Of a stretch of DNA of 64,000 nucleotides, positions 1 through 8,137 are shown in pieces. The DNA is from JADMIH01 sp035274425 (GTDB lineage: Bacteria; Chloroflexota; Chloroflexia; QHBQ01; JADMIH01): positions 62,001 to 126,000 of the forward strand of contig DATEOC010000023.1 of the NCBI GenBank assembly GCA_035274425.1, in the 5' to 3' direction. A program made the position numbers and the translations under genes. The notes below the pieces were generated by a model that did not search any database, was not told where the DNA came from, and saw nothing but the letters and a program-made list of their open reading frames with translations. How positions within the stretch are numbered: the first letter of the stretch is position 1; every line of letters starts with the position of its first letter.

Positions 1-430
1 CGAGCACCTGGGCCACCTCGTTCTCCTCGGAGTAGCCGAGGGCCGCGATCTCGCCGCCAGCCGAAATGAGGCGGCGCAGGACTGAAGTGCGCTCGACGAT
101 GTGAGCGTAATACTCTATGTGGACCGACGTGGGGGTGCGGTTGACGAGGCCGATGAGGAAGCTATAGCCCCCTATCCTTTCGAGGTTGCCCGTGCGCTCA
201 AGCTCCGATGCGAGCGTCACAGGGTCGGGCGGCTCGCGGCGGCTGTAAAGCTCAAGCACCGCCGCGTATACCCAGCCGTGCGCCTCGCGGTAGAAGTCCT
301 CCGGGCGCAGGAATGGGGCGACCTTGATGATGGCGTCGCGGTCCAGCAGGAGCGAGCCGAGCACCGACTCTTCGGCGGCCAGGTCGTAGGGGACCGGGCG
401 CTCCACCATCTCCGTCATAGCCAATGCCAT
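1..430 (-). CDS. dnaB: Replicative DNA helicase DnaB, N-terminal part (runs off left edge)
   Basis: Reading the minus strand from an ATG at 428-430 gives a protein starting MALAMTEMVERPVPYDLAAE, followed by EESVLGSLLLDRDAI and later YYAHIVERTSVLRRL. This is the classic DnaB N-terminal domain, which forms the helicase collar and binds primase. DnaB is the hexameric fork helicase of chromosome replication. Only about 143 codons are in the window; the RecA-like motor domain lies beyond position 1. It follows rplI on the same strand, the usual bacterial rplI-dnaB order. Other in-frame ATGs lie at 416-418 and 407-409, so the exact start is uncertain by a few codons. Confidence 0.93.
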   Translation of the reverse strand, partial: MALAMTEMVERPVPYDLAAEESVLGSLLLDRDAIIKVAPFLRPEDFYREAHGWVYAAVLELYSRREPPDPVTLASELERTGNLERIGGYSFLIGLVNRTPTSVHIEYYAHIVERTSVLRRLISAGGEIAALGYSEENEVAQVL

Positions 431-597
431 GTGGGTGCTACCTCGATTCAGGGATTACAGGTTAAGGGCCATTAGTTAGTGATATGTGACATATAGCATA
501 TCACGCCCGGCCCGAAACGTAGCGTTAAGCACTTTAAGTGTGGAAATCGCCACAAACCTGATCGGATAGCGTCCGCATCGCGGGAGATGACTCGCGG

Positions 598-1191
598 TTA
601 GCTGGGGTTCGCTTCTGCCCCTTCCTGCGCTTCCTCTTCAGTAGCAGGCTCCGCGTTAAAGTCATCTTCTGAAGCGGTAGGCTCAGTCGCTTCTTCGGCG
701 GGGGCGGTCCCGGACACTGTACTGGCCTTGCCGTGTGCACCCGCTACCTCAGGGGCAACCTCAACGCTGAATGTGGCGTTGACGCCGCTACCCATGTCGG
801 CTGCGGCGCTGTACGTGCCCAGGCGGTGTATCGTCTCGCCCAATTCGATCTTGCGGCGATCTATGGTGATGCCGTATTGCTGCTGGAGGGCGTCTGCTAC
901 GTCGGCGGCAGTCACGGAGCCGTACAGGCGGTTCTCGGAGCCTGCGCGGGCGCGTATCGTCACGACCTTGCCTGTAACCCCGGCGGCGGCCTTCTGCACC
1001 TCGGTCAGGGCCTTGCTGGCTCTGCGAGCATACAGCTCGGCGTGGGCCTCGGCCTGCTTCACCGAGCCTTTAGTAGCGGCCACCGCCAGCTTCCGGGGCA
1101 GGAGGTAGTTTCGGGCGTACCCGTCGGCCACTTCCTTTATCGCGCCCGCCTCACCCAGGCCTTGCACGGGCTGTGTCAAAATCACTTTCAT
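598..1191 (-). CDS. rplI: 50S ribosomal protein L9
   Basis: The 197-aa product starts MKVILTQPVQGLGEAGAIKE and carries the L9 signature region around residues 13-35 (GEAG, VADGYARNYLLPRKLA), then a central helix and a C-terminal RNA-binding domain. L9 binds 23S rRNA at the base of the L1 stalk. The usual length is about 148 aa; here the last 45-50 residues form an acidic, Ala/Glu-rich tail (EEATEPTASEDD, EEEAQEGAEANPS). An in-frame extension upstream to 1362 is translated from heptamer repeats and was rejected. ATG 1189-1191 has a purine-rich GAGGGAGAAA about 10 nt upstream. dnaB follows 167 nt downstream. Confidence 0.95.
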   Translation of the reverse strand: MKVILTQPVQGLGEAGAIKEVADGYARNYLLPRKLAVAATKGSVKQAEAHAELYARRASKALTEVQKAAAGVTGKVVTIRARAGSENRLYGSVTAADVADALQQQYGITIDRRKIELGETIHRLGTYSAAADMGSGVNATFSVEVAPEVAGAHGKASTVSGTAPAEEATEPTASEDDFNAEPATEEEAQEGAEANPS

Positions 1192-1272
1192 ATGGGGGCT
1201 TTTTCTCCCTCGTCTGATGTCAAGGGCAAAATCCTTGCCTTGCATTATACCACAAGCATCCCGGCCGCATCT

Positions 1273-1514
1273 GGACGACAGACGACAGACGACAGCGACG
1301 GACGACGGACGACAGCGACGGACGACAGCGACGGACGACAGACGACGGACGATATTAAACACAGAGACACAGAGAGCACAAGGGTAACACAGAGATTATT
1401 ATTGGTTACTGCACACCATTAATAATCTCTGTGCGTCCTCTGTGTCTTTGCGTCTCTGTGTTTAATCCGTCGTCCGTCGTCCGTCGTCCGTCGTCCGTCG
1501 TCTGTCGTCCAGAC
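1273..1514. repeat. Nested inverted repeat: GACGACA/GACGACG heptamer arms around a 114-bp CTCTGTGT element
   Basis: Positions 1273-1352 are tandem 7-nt units (GACGACA, GACGACG and variants) and 1467-1514 are the complementary units (CCGTCGT). Between them, 1356-1469 is an imperfect palindrome rich in CACAGAGACACAG on the left and CTCTGTGTCTTTG on the right. The whole stretch can form a long double hairpin. A second copy of the 114-bp core lies at 22978-23091. No coding potential or CRISPR-like spacers are seen. It fills most of the 325-nt gap between rplI and the first glycosyltransferase. Confidence 0.9.
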
Positions 1515-1516
1515 GG

Positions 1517-3199
1517 CTAACGTCGGCGAAGGACCAGGACGTGACGCTCCTGGCCGCCGTTCAGCCATGAGACGTATGGTTGTGAATCGACCTGGATATA
1601 GCCTTCTACAGGTACGTCACTGATCAGATACGTGGGGTCAAGTACGGCAAATGGGGGGAAGGAGTGAGGTGGAAACTCACCCTTTTCGCGGAGGCGGCGC
1701 ACGCCATCTTCATACAAATATTGACCTTGCCACTCTGCGCCGCCGTCTATTTGATACCTCGGTACGCCTTGCACTGCCAGGCTCTCGGCCTCATTCCAAC
1801 GTACAGTGAGGTGCTCCATGTAATCTCGCTGCCCAATCACGGAGAATAATGTTAACAGCGCCAGCGGTGCCCACCGCCGGAGGTTAGGCGCATATTGACG
1901 GCTTCCCGCTTCCTTTGTAACCGCGCTCATGCGGCGCAGAGCCGGTATCATCACTATGGGTAGGAGAGGAAGCATGTAGCGGTCATTGAGAGTTGGCATA
2001 ATGATAACGATCACGGCTGCCATTGCTGAAGCCAATAAATAGAGCATTAGAGCGGGATCTGCGGTGCGCTCACGCCGGGCGCGCCACCAATCGTGCACAT
2101 CCTCTCCCAATGCCGCGAGGTATAACGAAAGTATGGCAGCACTGACAACCCCCAACGACAACCAGACCCATTCGGCCCATATAGGGGCCGCGTGATAATA
2201 CCACATGACGAAGCCCGTATTATCCAGGACATTCCCGTTTACGGGAAATGCGCTCCCCCAGAAACGCACGCTTATAGCCAGGGATAGCGCAAGGAGACCA
2301 AAGATGGGTATGAGCAGCAGTCGGCGGCGCGGTAGCCGAGCCAACGGTGCCAGGTACAGGCCCATCGAAAGCACAATCCACCCTATGCCCTGGCCGCGTC
2401 TCGCTATGTAAGTTACGGGGTCGTACATGAAGCTCTGGATATTGTTGGTCATAACCACCGCCCCCACCGCAGGTGGTTGTGTTCGCTCCCACGCCATATA
2501 GGCAGCAATCACTAACACAGGTAACAGAGTGATGGATAGTGCACGTCGCCAGGTCCACATGCGCGACCAGTAGAGGCAGGCGAGAGCCGCGACCAGTATC
2601 AGTAGCCCATGCTGGCGGGCCAGGTAGGAGAGAACGATGACTACGCTGCTGAGCCAAAACCAATGCTCACCGTAGCCGCGCATACCACGCACGAAGAATA
2701 GGCACGCAGCCAGCATATACGTAATAAAGGTCAGCTCGGTCATGAAGCTGTAGCTCAAGAAGATATAGAGAGGATTGAAGCCCAATAGAGCAGTACCAAG
2801 CAGCGCATGACTTGGAGCAATGTCCAGGTGGCGCAACAAAATGTAAAAAATCGCCAGGCACAATAAGCTCATGACCAGCGTGGAGATTGTCAGCACGGTA
2901 AAGTTGTTGCCGAACAAAGCGGCAAATATAGCGCCCCATGCGACGTGGCTGACCAGGTTGGCCTGCGACTCCAGAGGCATCTTGTAGTCCCAATTCAGCA
3001 AATCGCCTACCGAGTGCGCATATATCCAGTCATCCGCTATCGGGAAAGCACGAACCGGTGAGACGAATACCAACACACAAACGAATCCTAACGCGAGCAG
3101 GCCCAGATTTCGGAGATCGATACGCGTAAGCAGATTAGAGCGCCCCGCGCTCAGATCAACCGCCGTTGATGTCTTGGATATGTGTGTAGATATTGCCAT
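1517..3199 (-). CDS. Polytopic membrane glycosyltransferase-like protein (GT-C/PMT type), paralogue A1
   Basis: About 560 aa with roughly 11 hydrophobic segments. After the first one (around LGLLALGFVCVLVFVSPVRA) comes the extracytoplasmic loop FPIADDWIYAHSVGDLL, whose paired acidic residues match the position of the catalytic acidic pair in PMT/ArnT-type GT-C enzymes. Such enzymes move a sugar from a polyprenyl-phosphate carrier to protein, lipid or polysaccharide outside the membrane. It is clearly related along its whole length to the product of 4659-6356 (shared VLTISTLVMSLLCLAIFYILLRH-like block and FLSYSFMTELTF). A GTG start at 3235 is possible, but that extension is coded by repeat-derived sequence; ATG 3199 is preferred. 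The substrate is unknown. Confidence 0.75.
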   Translation of the reverse strand: MAISTHISKTSTAVDLSAGRSNLLTRIDLRNLGLLALGFVCVLVFVSPVRAFPIADDWIYAHSVGDLLNWDYKMPLESQANLVSHVAWGAIFAALFGNNFTVLTISTLVMSLLCLAIFYILLRHLDIAPSHALLGTALLGFNPLYIFLSYSFMTELTFITYMLAACLFFVRGMRGYGEHWFWLSSVVIVLSYLARQHGLLILVAALACLYWSRMWTWRRALSITLLPVLVIAAYMAWERTQPPAVGAVVMTNNIQSFMYDPVTYIARRGQGIGWIVLSMGLYLAPLARLPRRRLLLIPIFGLLALSLAISVRFWGSAFPVNGNVLDNTGFVMWYYHAAPIWAEWVWLSLGVVSAAILSLYLAALGEDVHDWWRARRERTADPALMLYLLASAMAAVIVIIMPTLNDRYMLPLLPIVMIPALRRMSAVTKEAGSRQYAPNLRRWAPLALLTLFSVIGQRDYMEHLTVRWNEAESLAVQGVPRYQIDGGAEWQGQYLYEDGVRRLREKGEFPPHSFPPFAVLDPTYLISDVPVEGYIQVDSQPYVSWLNGGQERHVLVLRRR

Positions 3200-3238
3200 A
3201 CGTCTTATCGACTTTCGCCCGTCATCACATATCACGTT

Positions 3239-3269
3239 TCTTCGTCCTTCGTCCTTCGTCCTTCGTCCA
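3239..3269. repeat. CTTCGTC heptamer array, about four units
   Basis: Tandem CGTCCTT units separate the stop of the 451-aa glycosyltransferase-like gene (3271) from the start of the next gene. A degenerate TCACATATCACGTTTC stretch of a second heptamer type precedes it. The same unit recurs at 11860-11888, 14929-14955, 31768-31800 and 46762-46812. Confidence 0.9.
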
Positions 3270-3270
3270 T

Positions 3271-4626
3271 CTACGGCCCCAGCTTTATCTCATGGATCCA
3301 TATCAGCAAGAACGTGGAGCCCCAGATACAGACAGCGGTGCCCGCCAGCACCAGGATTCTCGACAGGCGAGACATCGGATTGGGGAAACCGCGCGCCGCG
3401 AGAATGAGCACGAACGGCAGGAAGTCGAGAGCATAGCGGAACCCGAATTGTATCCACCCTACGCCATAGTAGGTAATTATCGGCACCATCCCGCACAAAG
3501 CGCCCAATAGACACGCCTGCGTCAGAGTATCCTTGAGCCTGTTGCGGAACGCGTACAGCAGGGCAGGGGACGTGTACAGCAGCCCCATGCCCCAGGGCGA
3601 AGGCACCATATAGGGAAACAACAGGATGGGCGCATCCTGCCGGGGATAAGGCAGGGGACCCTGGAAAAGCATCATAACGAGATTCTTTGGGATATGCGCC
3701 AGGCTGAAGAGGCCGTAGCTCCGCGCATCTCTCAAGGGCGGATAACCTAGAGTCGCCAGGCTATAGCCGCTCTCTAAAAAGCTACCGAAGCGCAGATAGT
3801 TATATAGCCCAAGCAGCACTATCGGACCAACGAGGCCAAGCAACAGTGCTGTAACGCCCACAGCGAAATGCCGAACACGAAGCGCTTCTACTTTGGGTTT
3901 CGATTGATCTCCGAGCGCCTGGATGCTAGATTCGTCTGAGGACCTCTCGCCTTCTGCATCCTCGGCAGGTTGGTCTTTAGTTCGCCAGAGCAACCACAAG
4001 AAGAATGGGAGGGAGAAGATAGCCGTCAGGCGCACCATACCCGCAAGGCCGATGAAGAGGCCAATCAATAGAGGCCGCCGCTTGCCTAAAGCCTCGGTAA
4101 CTGCCGCCAGTATGAACGTTAGAGTGGTGATATGGGCGAAGAAGTAAGAAGAGCCGATTACCGCTATGGCAAGATATGACGTGCTGCCAAAGAAGAGCAG
4201 CAAAGCCCACTGCCTGCGCTCACCTGTCACTCCCGCCTGCCCCAGCACGCGGTAGAATAGCCAGACGTTGAGCAACGTGAAGAGATAGCCTACCCATACG
4301 AGCTGCACTCCCAACATCAACAGAGGCAAGAAGGGTATCAACAACACGCCGGGCAAAGGTCCTAGTGGCAGGTATGTATGCCCCTGCCAGGTCACCAGGT
4401 CAGGGTAATATGCCGGGATGTTGTCTACCGACAGCCTGCCTTGCACCAGGTTCTGGGCAAGGTAAGTGTAGTGAGCATTGTCCACACCAGGTGGAAAGAC
4501 CACAGGCGCTGCCACCATAAAGGCCGCCACCACACATATGGCAATAGCAAAAGCGCGCTGCCACCCATCCACGCGTCTCCCATCCTCGGCGCGCTGCTTC
4601 GCAGTTATCGTAACCGTCGTTTCCAT
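3271..4626 (-). CDS. Polytopic membrane glycosyltransferase-like protein, paralogue B1
   Basis: 451 aa with about 9-10 transmembrane segments. The first external loop contains PPGVDNAHYTYLAQNLVQGR, then SVDNIPAYYPDLVTWQGH and YLPLGPLPGVLLIPFLPLL. The whole chain is strongly similar to the 439-aa product of 9514-10833 (shared WQGHKYLPLGPLPGV, VGYLLTLLNIWLFYRVLG, LFLQGPLPYPHQNAPVL and GIGWIQFGYRYALDFMPLLL blocks). A hydrophilic insert of about 45 residues near the middle (TKDQPAEDAEGERSSDESS) is a cytoplasmic loop. It lies 32 nt after the 565-aa gene on the same strand. Family role: GT-C type sugar transfer from a lipid carrier; acceptor unknown. Confidence 0.72.
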   Translation of the reverse strand: METTVTITAKQRAEDGRRVDGWQRAFAIAICVVAAFMVAAPVVFPPGVDNAHYTYLAQNLVQGRLSVDNIPAYYPDLVTWQGHTYLPLGPLPGVLLIPFLPLLMLGVQLVWVGYLFTLLNVWLFYRVLGQAGVTGERRQWALLLFFGSTSYLAIAVIGSSYFFAHITTLTFILAAVTEALGKRRPLLIGLFIGLAGMVRLTAIFSLPFFLWLLWRTKDQPAEDAEGERSSDESSIQALGDQSKPKVEALRVRHFAVGVTALLLGLVGPIVLLGLYNYLRFGSFLESGYSLATLGYPPLRDARSYGLFSLAHIPKNLVMMLFQGPLPYPRQDAPILLFPYMVPSPWGMGLLYTSPALLYAFRNRLKDTLTQACLLGALCGMVPIITYYGVGWIQFGFRYALDFLPFVLILAARGFPNPMSRLSRILVLAGTAVCIWGSTFLLIWIHEIKLGP

Positions 4627-4658
4627 ATACTCCGCTGTCCCCCTTCTACCAGTTACCC

Positions 4659-6356
4659 TTACTTACGCTGAAGTACCAGCACGCTACGCGTCACACCCCC
4701 CTCAAGCCAGGAGTGGTACGGTATGGAATCTATCTCCCTGTAGCCTGAAATAGGCAGATCGCTCACTATATACACCGGGTCGATCACGGCACCTGGCGGG
4801 TAGTTTAGATTGGTGAAATCGCCCGTATCGCGGATGCGTTGCGCGCCCGCCTTGAAGTTGTAAAAGCCATCCCACTCGTACCCGGCCCTCATCTGGTCGG
4901 GCCGAATACCTCGTGCGACCAGGCTCTCGGCGGCGCTCCATCGTGTGCCTGCGTGCTCCTTGTAGTCGCGCATAGCGACGAGCGAAAATAGCGCCAGGGG
5001 TGCCAGCAGCGCCCAACGCGGCCATGCAGGCTTCGTTGAAGCAGGGGCATCAACCTCGGCACCCTGCGCGCTCATTTGACGTAGCGGAGGCACGCACAAT
5101 ATAGGTAGCAGCGCCAACCAGTAACGGTCAAACAGGAAGGGTGTCAGTAAGAACACCACCCCCGCCAGCATTAGCCCCAGTATGTACAGGATGAGGGCCG
5201 GGTCTTGCACTTGGATAGATGCCGGATCGCGCCAGGGGCGGGCGCGCAGCCACACCCATGCCCGCTCTGCATAGAACGCGAACTGGAGGCTGAAAGCCGC
5301 CATGCCCAACACGCCCAGCGCCAACCATACCCACCTGGTCCATATAGCGGCGGCATCGTAAGCGTAAAAGATGTACCCGGTGATGTCTATGATGTTACCG
5401 TTGCTCGGCCAGAAGCTGCCGAATATCGTCGCGCTCTGGAACTGGAAATAGAGGAGGAAGGCGAAGAGAGGCAGCGAGATGAGAGGGCGGCGTGCCCTCA
5501 ACATGAGCGGTAGGAGTGATAGCCCCAGGCTGGTGAGCAGCCAGGCTATGCGAAAACCGCGGTCGGTGAGATACCGGTCGAAGTGCTGAAATCTGGTCTC
5601 GTTTACCGCATCCATTTGCAAATTGATCAGTGGCGCAGGCTGGAAGTGCCCCCATACCGAGTAGCTTACCGCCGCCATTATGGGGATGGCAGCGATTGCG
5701 AGGGCACTCCGCCATGACCACCGGCGGGATAGTAGCAGGAAGGCAAGCGCCGCCACCACGATCAGCACGCCATATTGCCGGGTCAGGTACGCGAGAGCAG
5801 TCGCCAGTCCTCCAAGCCACAACCAACGCTCGCCATAGCCCTGCACCCCGCGTATGTAGCAGAGGCAGGCTCCGAGCGTGTAGACCAGGAAGGTGACATC
5901 GGTCATGAAGCTGTAGGTGAGGAAGAGATATATAGGGTTGAAGCCGAGCGTCGCCGTGCCCAGGAGCGCATATGTGGGTGCGATGTCCAGGTGACGCAGC
6001 AGCAGGTAGAAGATAACGAGGCACGCAACGCTCATTACCAGGTTGGAGAGCGTCAGGACGGTGAAGGTATGGCCGAAGAGCGCAGCGAAGAGCGCGCCCC
6101 ACGCCAGGTGGCCCAGTGCGATGGGCTGCGTCCAATCGTGCGGGGCATAGTCTATGCGCAGCAGATCGCCCACCGACTGCCAGTATATCCAATCGTCGGT
6201 GACGGGGTAAGAACGTGCGGGCGACACGAGAAGGAGCACGCAAGCAAACCCCAACAGGATCGCCACTATATTCCTTACGTCGGCACGCCCCCACGCTACG
6301 GCACCCAAAACGGGTGTACGCACCTTGAGCCTGTTCGCAGCCACAGCAGTAGTCAT
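4659..6356 (-). CDS. Polytopic membrane glycosyltransferase-like protein (GT-C/PMT type), paralogue A2
   Basis: 565 aa, about 11 hydrophobic segments, paralogous along its whole length to the product of 1517-3199. The first loop has SYPVTDDWIYWQSVGDLLRI with the acidic pair seen in PMT/ArnT-type enzymes. Later blocks include LLRHLDIAPTYALLGTATLG and LTYSFMTDVTFLVYTLGACL. The C-terminal soluble part (about 110 residues) keeps the motif AAESLVARG and ends with SVLVLQRK, against VLVLRRR in A1. It starts 14 nt after the stop of the 523-aa gene, suggesting co-transcription. Substrate unknown. Confidence 0.75.
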   Translation of the reverse strand: MTTAVAANRLKVRTPVLGAVAWGRADVRNIVAILLGFACVLLLVSPARSYPVTDDWIYWQSVGDLLRIDYAPHDWTQPIALGHLAWGALFAALFGHTFTVLTLSNLVMSVACLVIFYLLLRHLDIAPTYALLGTATLGFNPIYLFLTYSFMTDVTFLVYTLGACLCYIRGVQGYGERWLWLGGLATALAYLTRQYGVLIVVAALAFLLLSRRWSWRSALAIAAIPIMAAVSYSVWGHFQPAPLINLQMDAVNETRFQHFDRYLTDRGFRIAWLLTSLGLSLLPLMLRARRPLISLPLFAFLLYFQFQSATIFGSFWPSNGNIIDITGYIFYAYDAAAIWTRWVWLALGVLGMAAFSLQFAFYAERAWVWLRARPWRDPASIQVQDPALILYILGLMLAGVVFLLTPFLFDRYWLALLPILCVPPLRQMSAQGAEVDAPASTKPAWPRWALLAPLALFSLVAMRDYKEHAGTRWSAAESLVARGIRPDQMRAGYEWDGFYNFKAGAQRIRDTGDFTNLNYPPGAVIDPVYIVSDLPISGYREIDSIPYHSWLEGGVTRSVLVLQRK

Positions 6357-6370
6357 AACTTCCTAAATGC

Positions 6371-7942
6371 TCACTTCCTCACGATTTCCATCTCAGGGGA
6401 CGGAATTGGTGAGGAGGTATTGATGGGATTCTGGGAGCGCATTGCTATGCCCCCATCAAAGGCCCTCAACGAAAATAGCACACGGGTCGCCAACGCGGCA
6501 GCTATAGCGAGCAACGCCAGCATTGGTAAGAGCGACAGGTTTCCCGCCTCACGCGCCAGGCGGAACCATACTATGTCTATGCTGTTCGTGTCCAGAGAAG
6601 AGGTAGCATAGAGGTGATGCAAGAATGTCCACGCGCCCACGGGCGGATAGGCATCCCACCTGAAGCTCTCGACGGTGCCGTTATAGGTCTCACCATAACC
6701 GCCCGCCAGGTCGGTCAATACGCATGGTACAGCCCAGGCCAGCCCCGCCATGAGGAGCAAGCCCGGTATCCAGTTACGTGCCCCCGCAGGCAAGGCCTTG
6801 ATGCCAGATGCCGCCAGTACCGCCAGGATAGGGAGCGCCGGGATGAATAATCGCAAGCCGAAGTTCCAGCCACCCCACCACCACATCCACGCGGCCACAT
6901 TGACGAGCTGCGCGCAAGCCAGCCCTGCCAGGGCAAGTGATAGGGTGCGGCGGCCTCTACGCCAGAGCCAGAGCATACCGAGTGGGGCAAGCAACACGGC
7001 AGGGAATTGCCATAATAGCCCCCGTGCGGGACTTACCAGCGCGCCGGTAAGCCCCACGCCGAGGGGGGTTGTCCAACCTTCGCCTACATAACCGAAATCG
7101 AGCGGCGAGCCATAGCGAAGCAAATTGACCAGCAACGTGATTGCAACCCCGGCAGCGAAACCGGCCCCGACTATAGCTAAAGCACGCCAGGCGCGCACCG
7201 GCCAGCGCCAGAAGTGCATGCCAGGGACGACCAGCGCAAAAATCGTAGCGGAAAGCAATACGCCTTCGAGAGGCCTCGTCAGCAGCGAATAGCAAACCGC
7301 TATGCTACAAAAGATGAGCGGACCCAGATTCGCGGTGCGCCGGAAGCGCAACATGCCATAGATAGCCGCGATCCAGCACAGCCCTTCCAATTGCTGGCCC
7401 CAGTCGCCTCTAGAATAGATGATGGCAGGCGAACCCAGCCCGTAAAGCGCCAGCCCCCACAGCGCGCCTCCCTTCCCCAGCCCAAGCTCTCGGCATACGA
7501 GCGCGACCAGGTACGCAGCAGCCACTGTAATGACTATGTGCACGGGTGCGGCGGCAAGCGCATAATAGGGGTCGTCGTAATAGAGCGCCTTATCGAACGG
7601 CTGCGCGCCCGACATAGGAGCGTACGGGTGCAGCCATGACCAGATGAGCAGTCCCGGCACGTAGAGGAGGGAGAGTCCAATCCCGTACTTGCTCGTTGTC
7701 CAGGGCGCTTCAAGCCAGAGGGGCTGGCTCCACTTCAAGGAGCCTTCGAACGCAAGCGATTCGGCTTGCCTGTAAGTTATCAATCCATCTATGCTATGCA
7801 GATGCCCACTCATCACAGCCAGATAGAGCGCAGCCAGGGCGAGGGCCGCCAGCAATTCGACGTTAGCTGCGGGCAATATGCTGAAGAGTCTGCGTGTAAT
7901 GCCCAGGGTGGGCAGCCTGGAGGCTGAGGCCGGTCGAATCAC
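6371..7942 (-). CDS. Polytopic membrane protein, glycosyltransferase-like
   Basis: 523 aa from a GTG start (7940-7942), with about 11-12 hydrophobic segments. The first external loop reads SGHLHSIDGLITYRQAESLA, followed by GIGLSLLYVPGLLIWSW. This layout, with an acidic or polar first loop after TM1, resembles bacterial GT-C proteins, but the catalytic pair is not obvious. A Trp/Gly-rich segment (AAWMWWWGGWNFGLRLFIPA) lies in the C-terminal half. It sits between GT-like genes on the same strand, with 14 nt to the next one, and is assigned to the surface glycosylation cluster by context. It could be a flippase-like or mannosyltransferase-like protein. Confidence 0.6.
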   Translation of the reverse strand: MIRPASASRLPTLGITRRLFSILPAANVELLAALALAALYLAVMSGHLHSIDGLITYRQAESLAFEGSLKWSQPLWLEAPWTTSKYGIGLSLLYVPGLLIWSWLHPYAPMSGAQPFDKALYYDDPYYALAAAPVHIVITVAAAYLVALVCRELGLGKGGALWGLALYGLGSPAIIYSRGDWGQQLEGLCWIAAIYGMLRFRRTANLGPLIFCSIAVCYSLLTRPLEGVLLSATIFALVVPGMHFWRWPVRAWRALAIVGAGFAAGVAITLLVNLLRYGSPLDFGYVGEGWTTPLGVGLTGALVSPARGLLWQFPAVLLAPLGMLWLWRRGRRTLSLALAGLACAQLVNVAAWMWWWGGWNFGLRLFIPALPILAVLAASGIKALPAGARNWIPGLLLMAGLAWAVPCVLTDLAGGYGETYNGTVESFRWDAYPPVGAWTFLHHLYATSSLDTNSIDIVWFRLAREAGNLSLLPMLALLAIAAALATRVLFSLRAFDGGIAMRSQNPINTSSPIPSPEMEIVRK

Positions 7943-8037
7943 GTATAGATACTCGATGATAGTAGATATGAAACAGAGGCAATTTGATGCCAGTAATAGC
8001 TTAGCAAAGTACTACTACTTTCAGAATAGCCTGAATA

Positions 8038-8063
8038 GTACATTTGTCGCCCGACAAATGTAC
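8038..8063. repeat. Short perfect inverted repeat
   Basis: Arms GTACATTTGTCG (8038-8049) and CGACAAATGTAC (8052-8063) are separated by 2 nt in the gap between two membrane-protein genes. A half-site, GGACAAATGTACC, occurs again near 13013-13025, also between two genes of the cluster. It could be an operator or a short hairpin; there is no T-run after it. Confidence 0.6.
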
Positions 8064-8137
8064 CAGCCCAATCTATATAGGGTTTACACGGACGACGGAC
8101 GGCGATGCTCAATTGCTTGCGACCTGCTATAAACAGC

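Noticed and set aside
1192..1362. N-terminal extension of L9 to 1362
   Set aside because: Coded by heptamer repeats; the L9 family starts at MKVIL, which has its own ATG and purine-rich upstream site.
733..1422. Plus-strand open frames opposite rplI
   Set aside because: Antisense to a clear ribosomal protein gene and running into repeats; no protein-like features.
1273..1514. Possible CRISPR array
   Set aside because: Units are 7 nt, contiguous, with no spacers; no cas genes are in the window.
5395..6294. 299-aa minus-strand frame in the 565-aa glycosyltransferase gene
   Set aside because: Out-of-frame shadow with Pro/Arg-rich, non-membrane sequence; the overlapping frame has clear homology to its paralogue.
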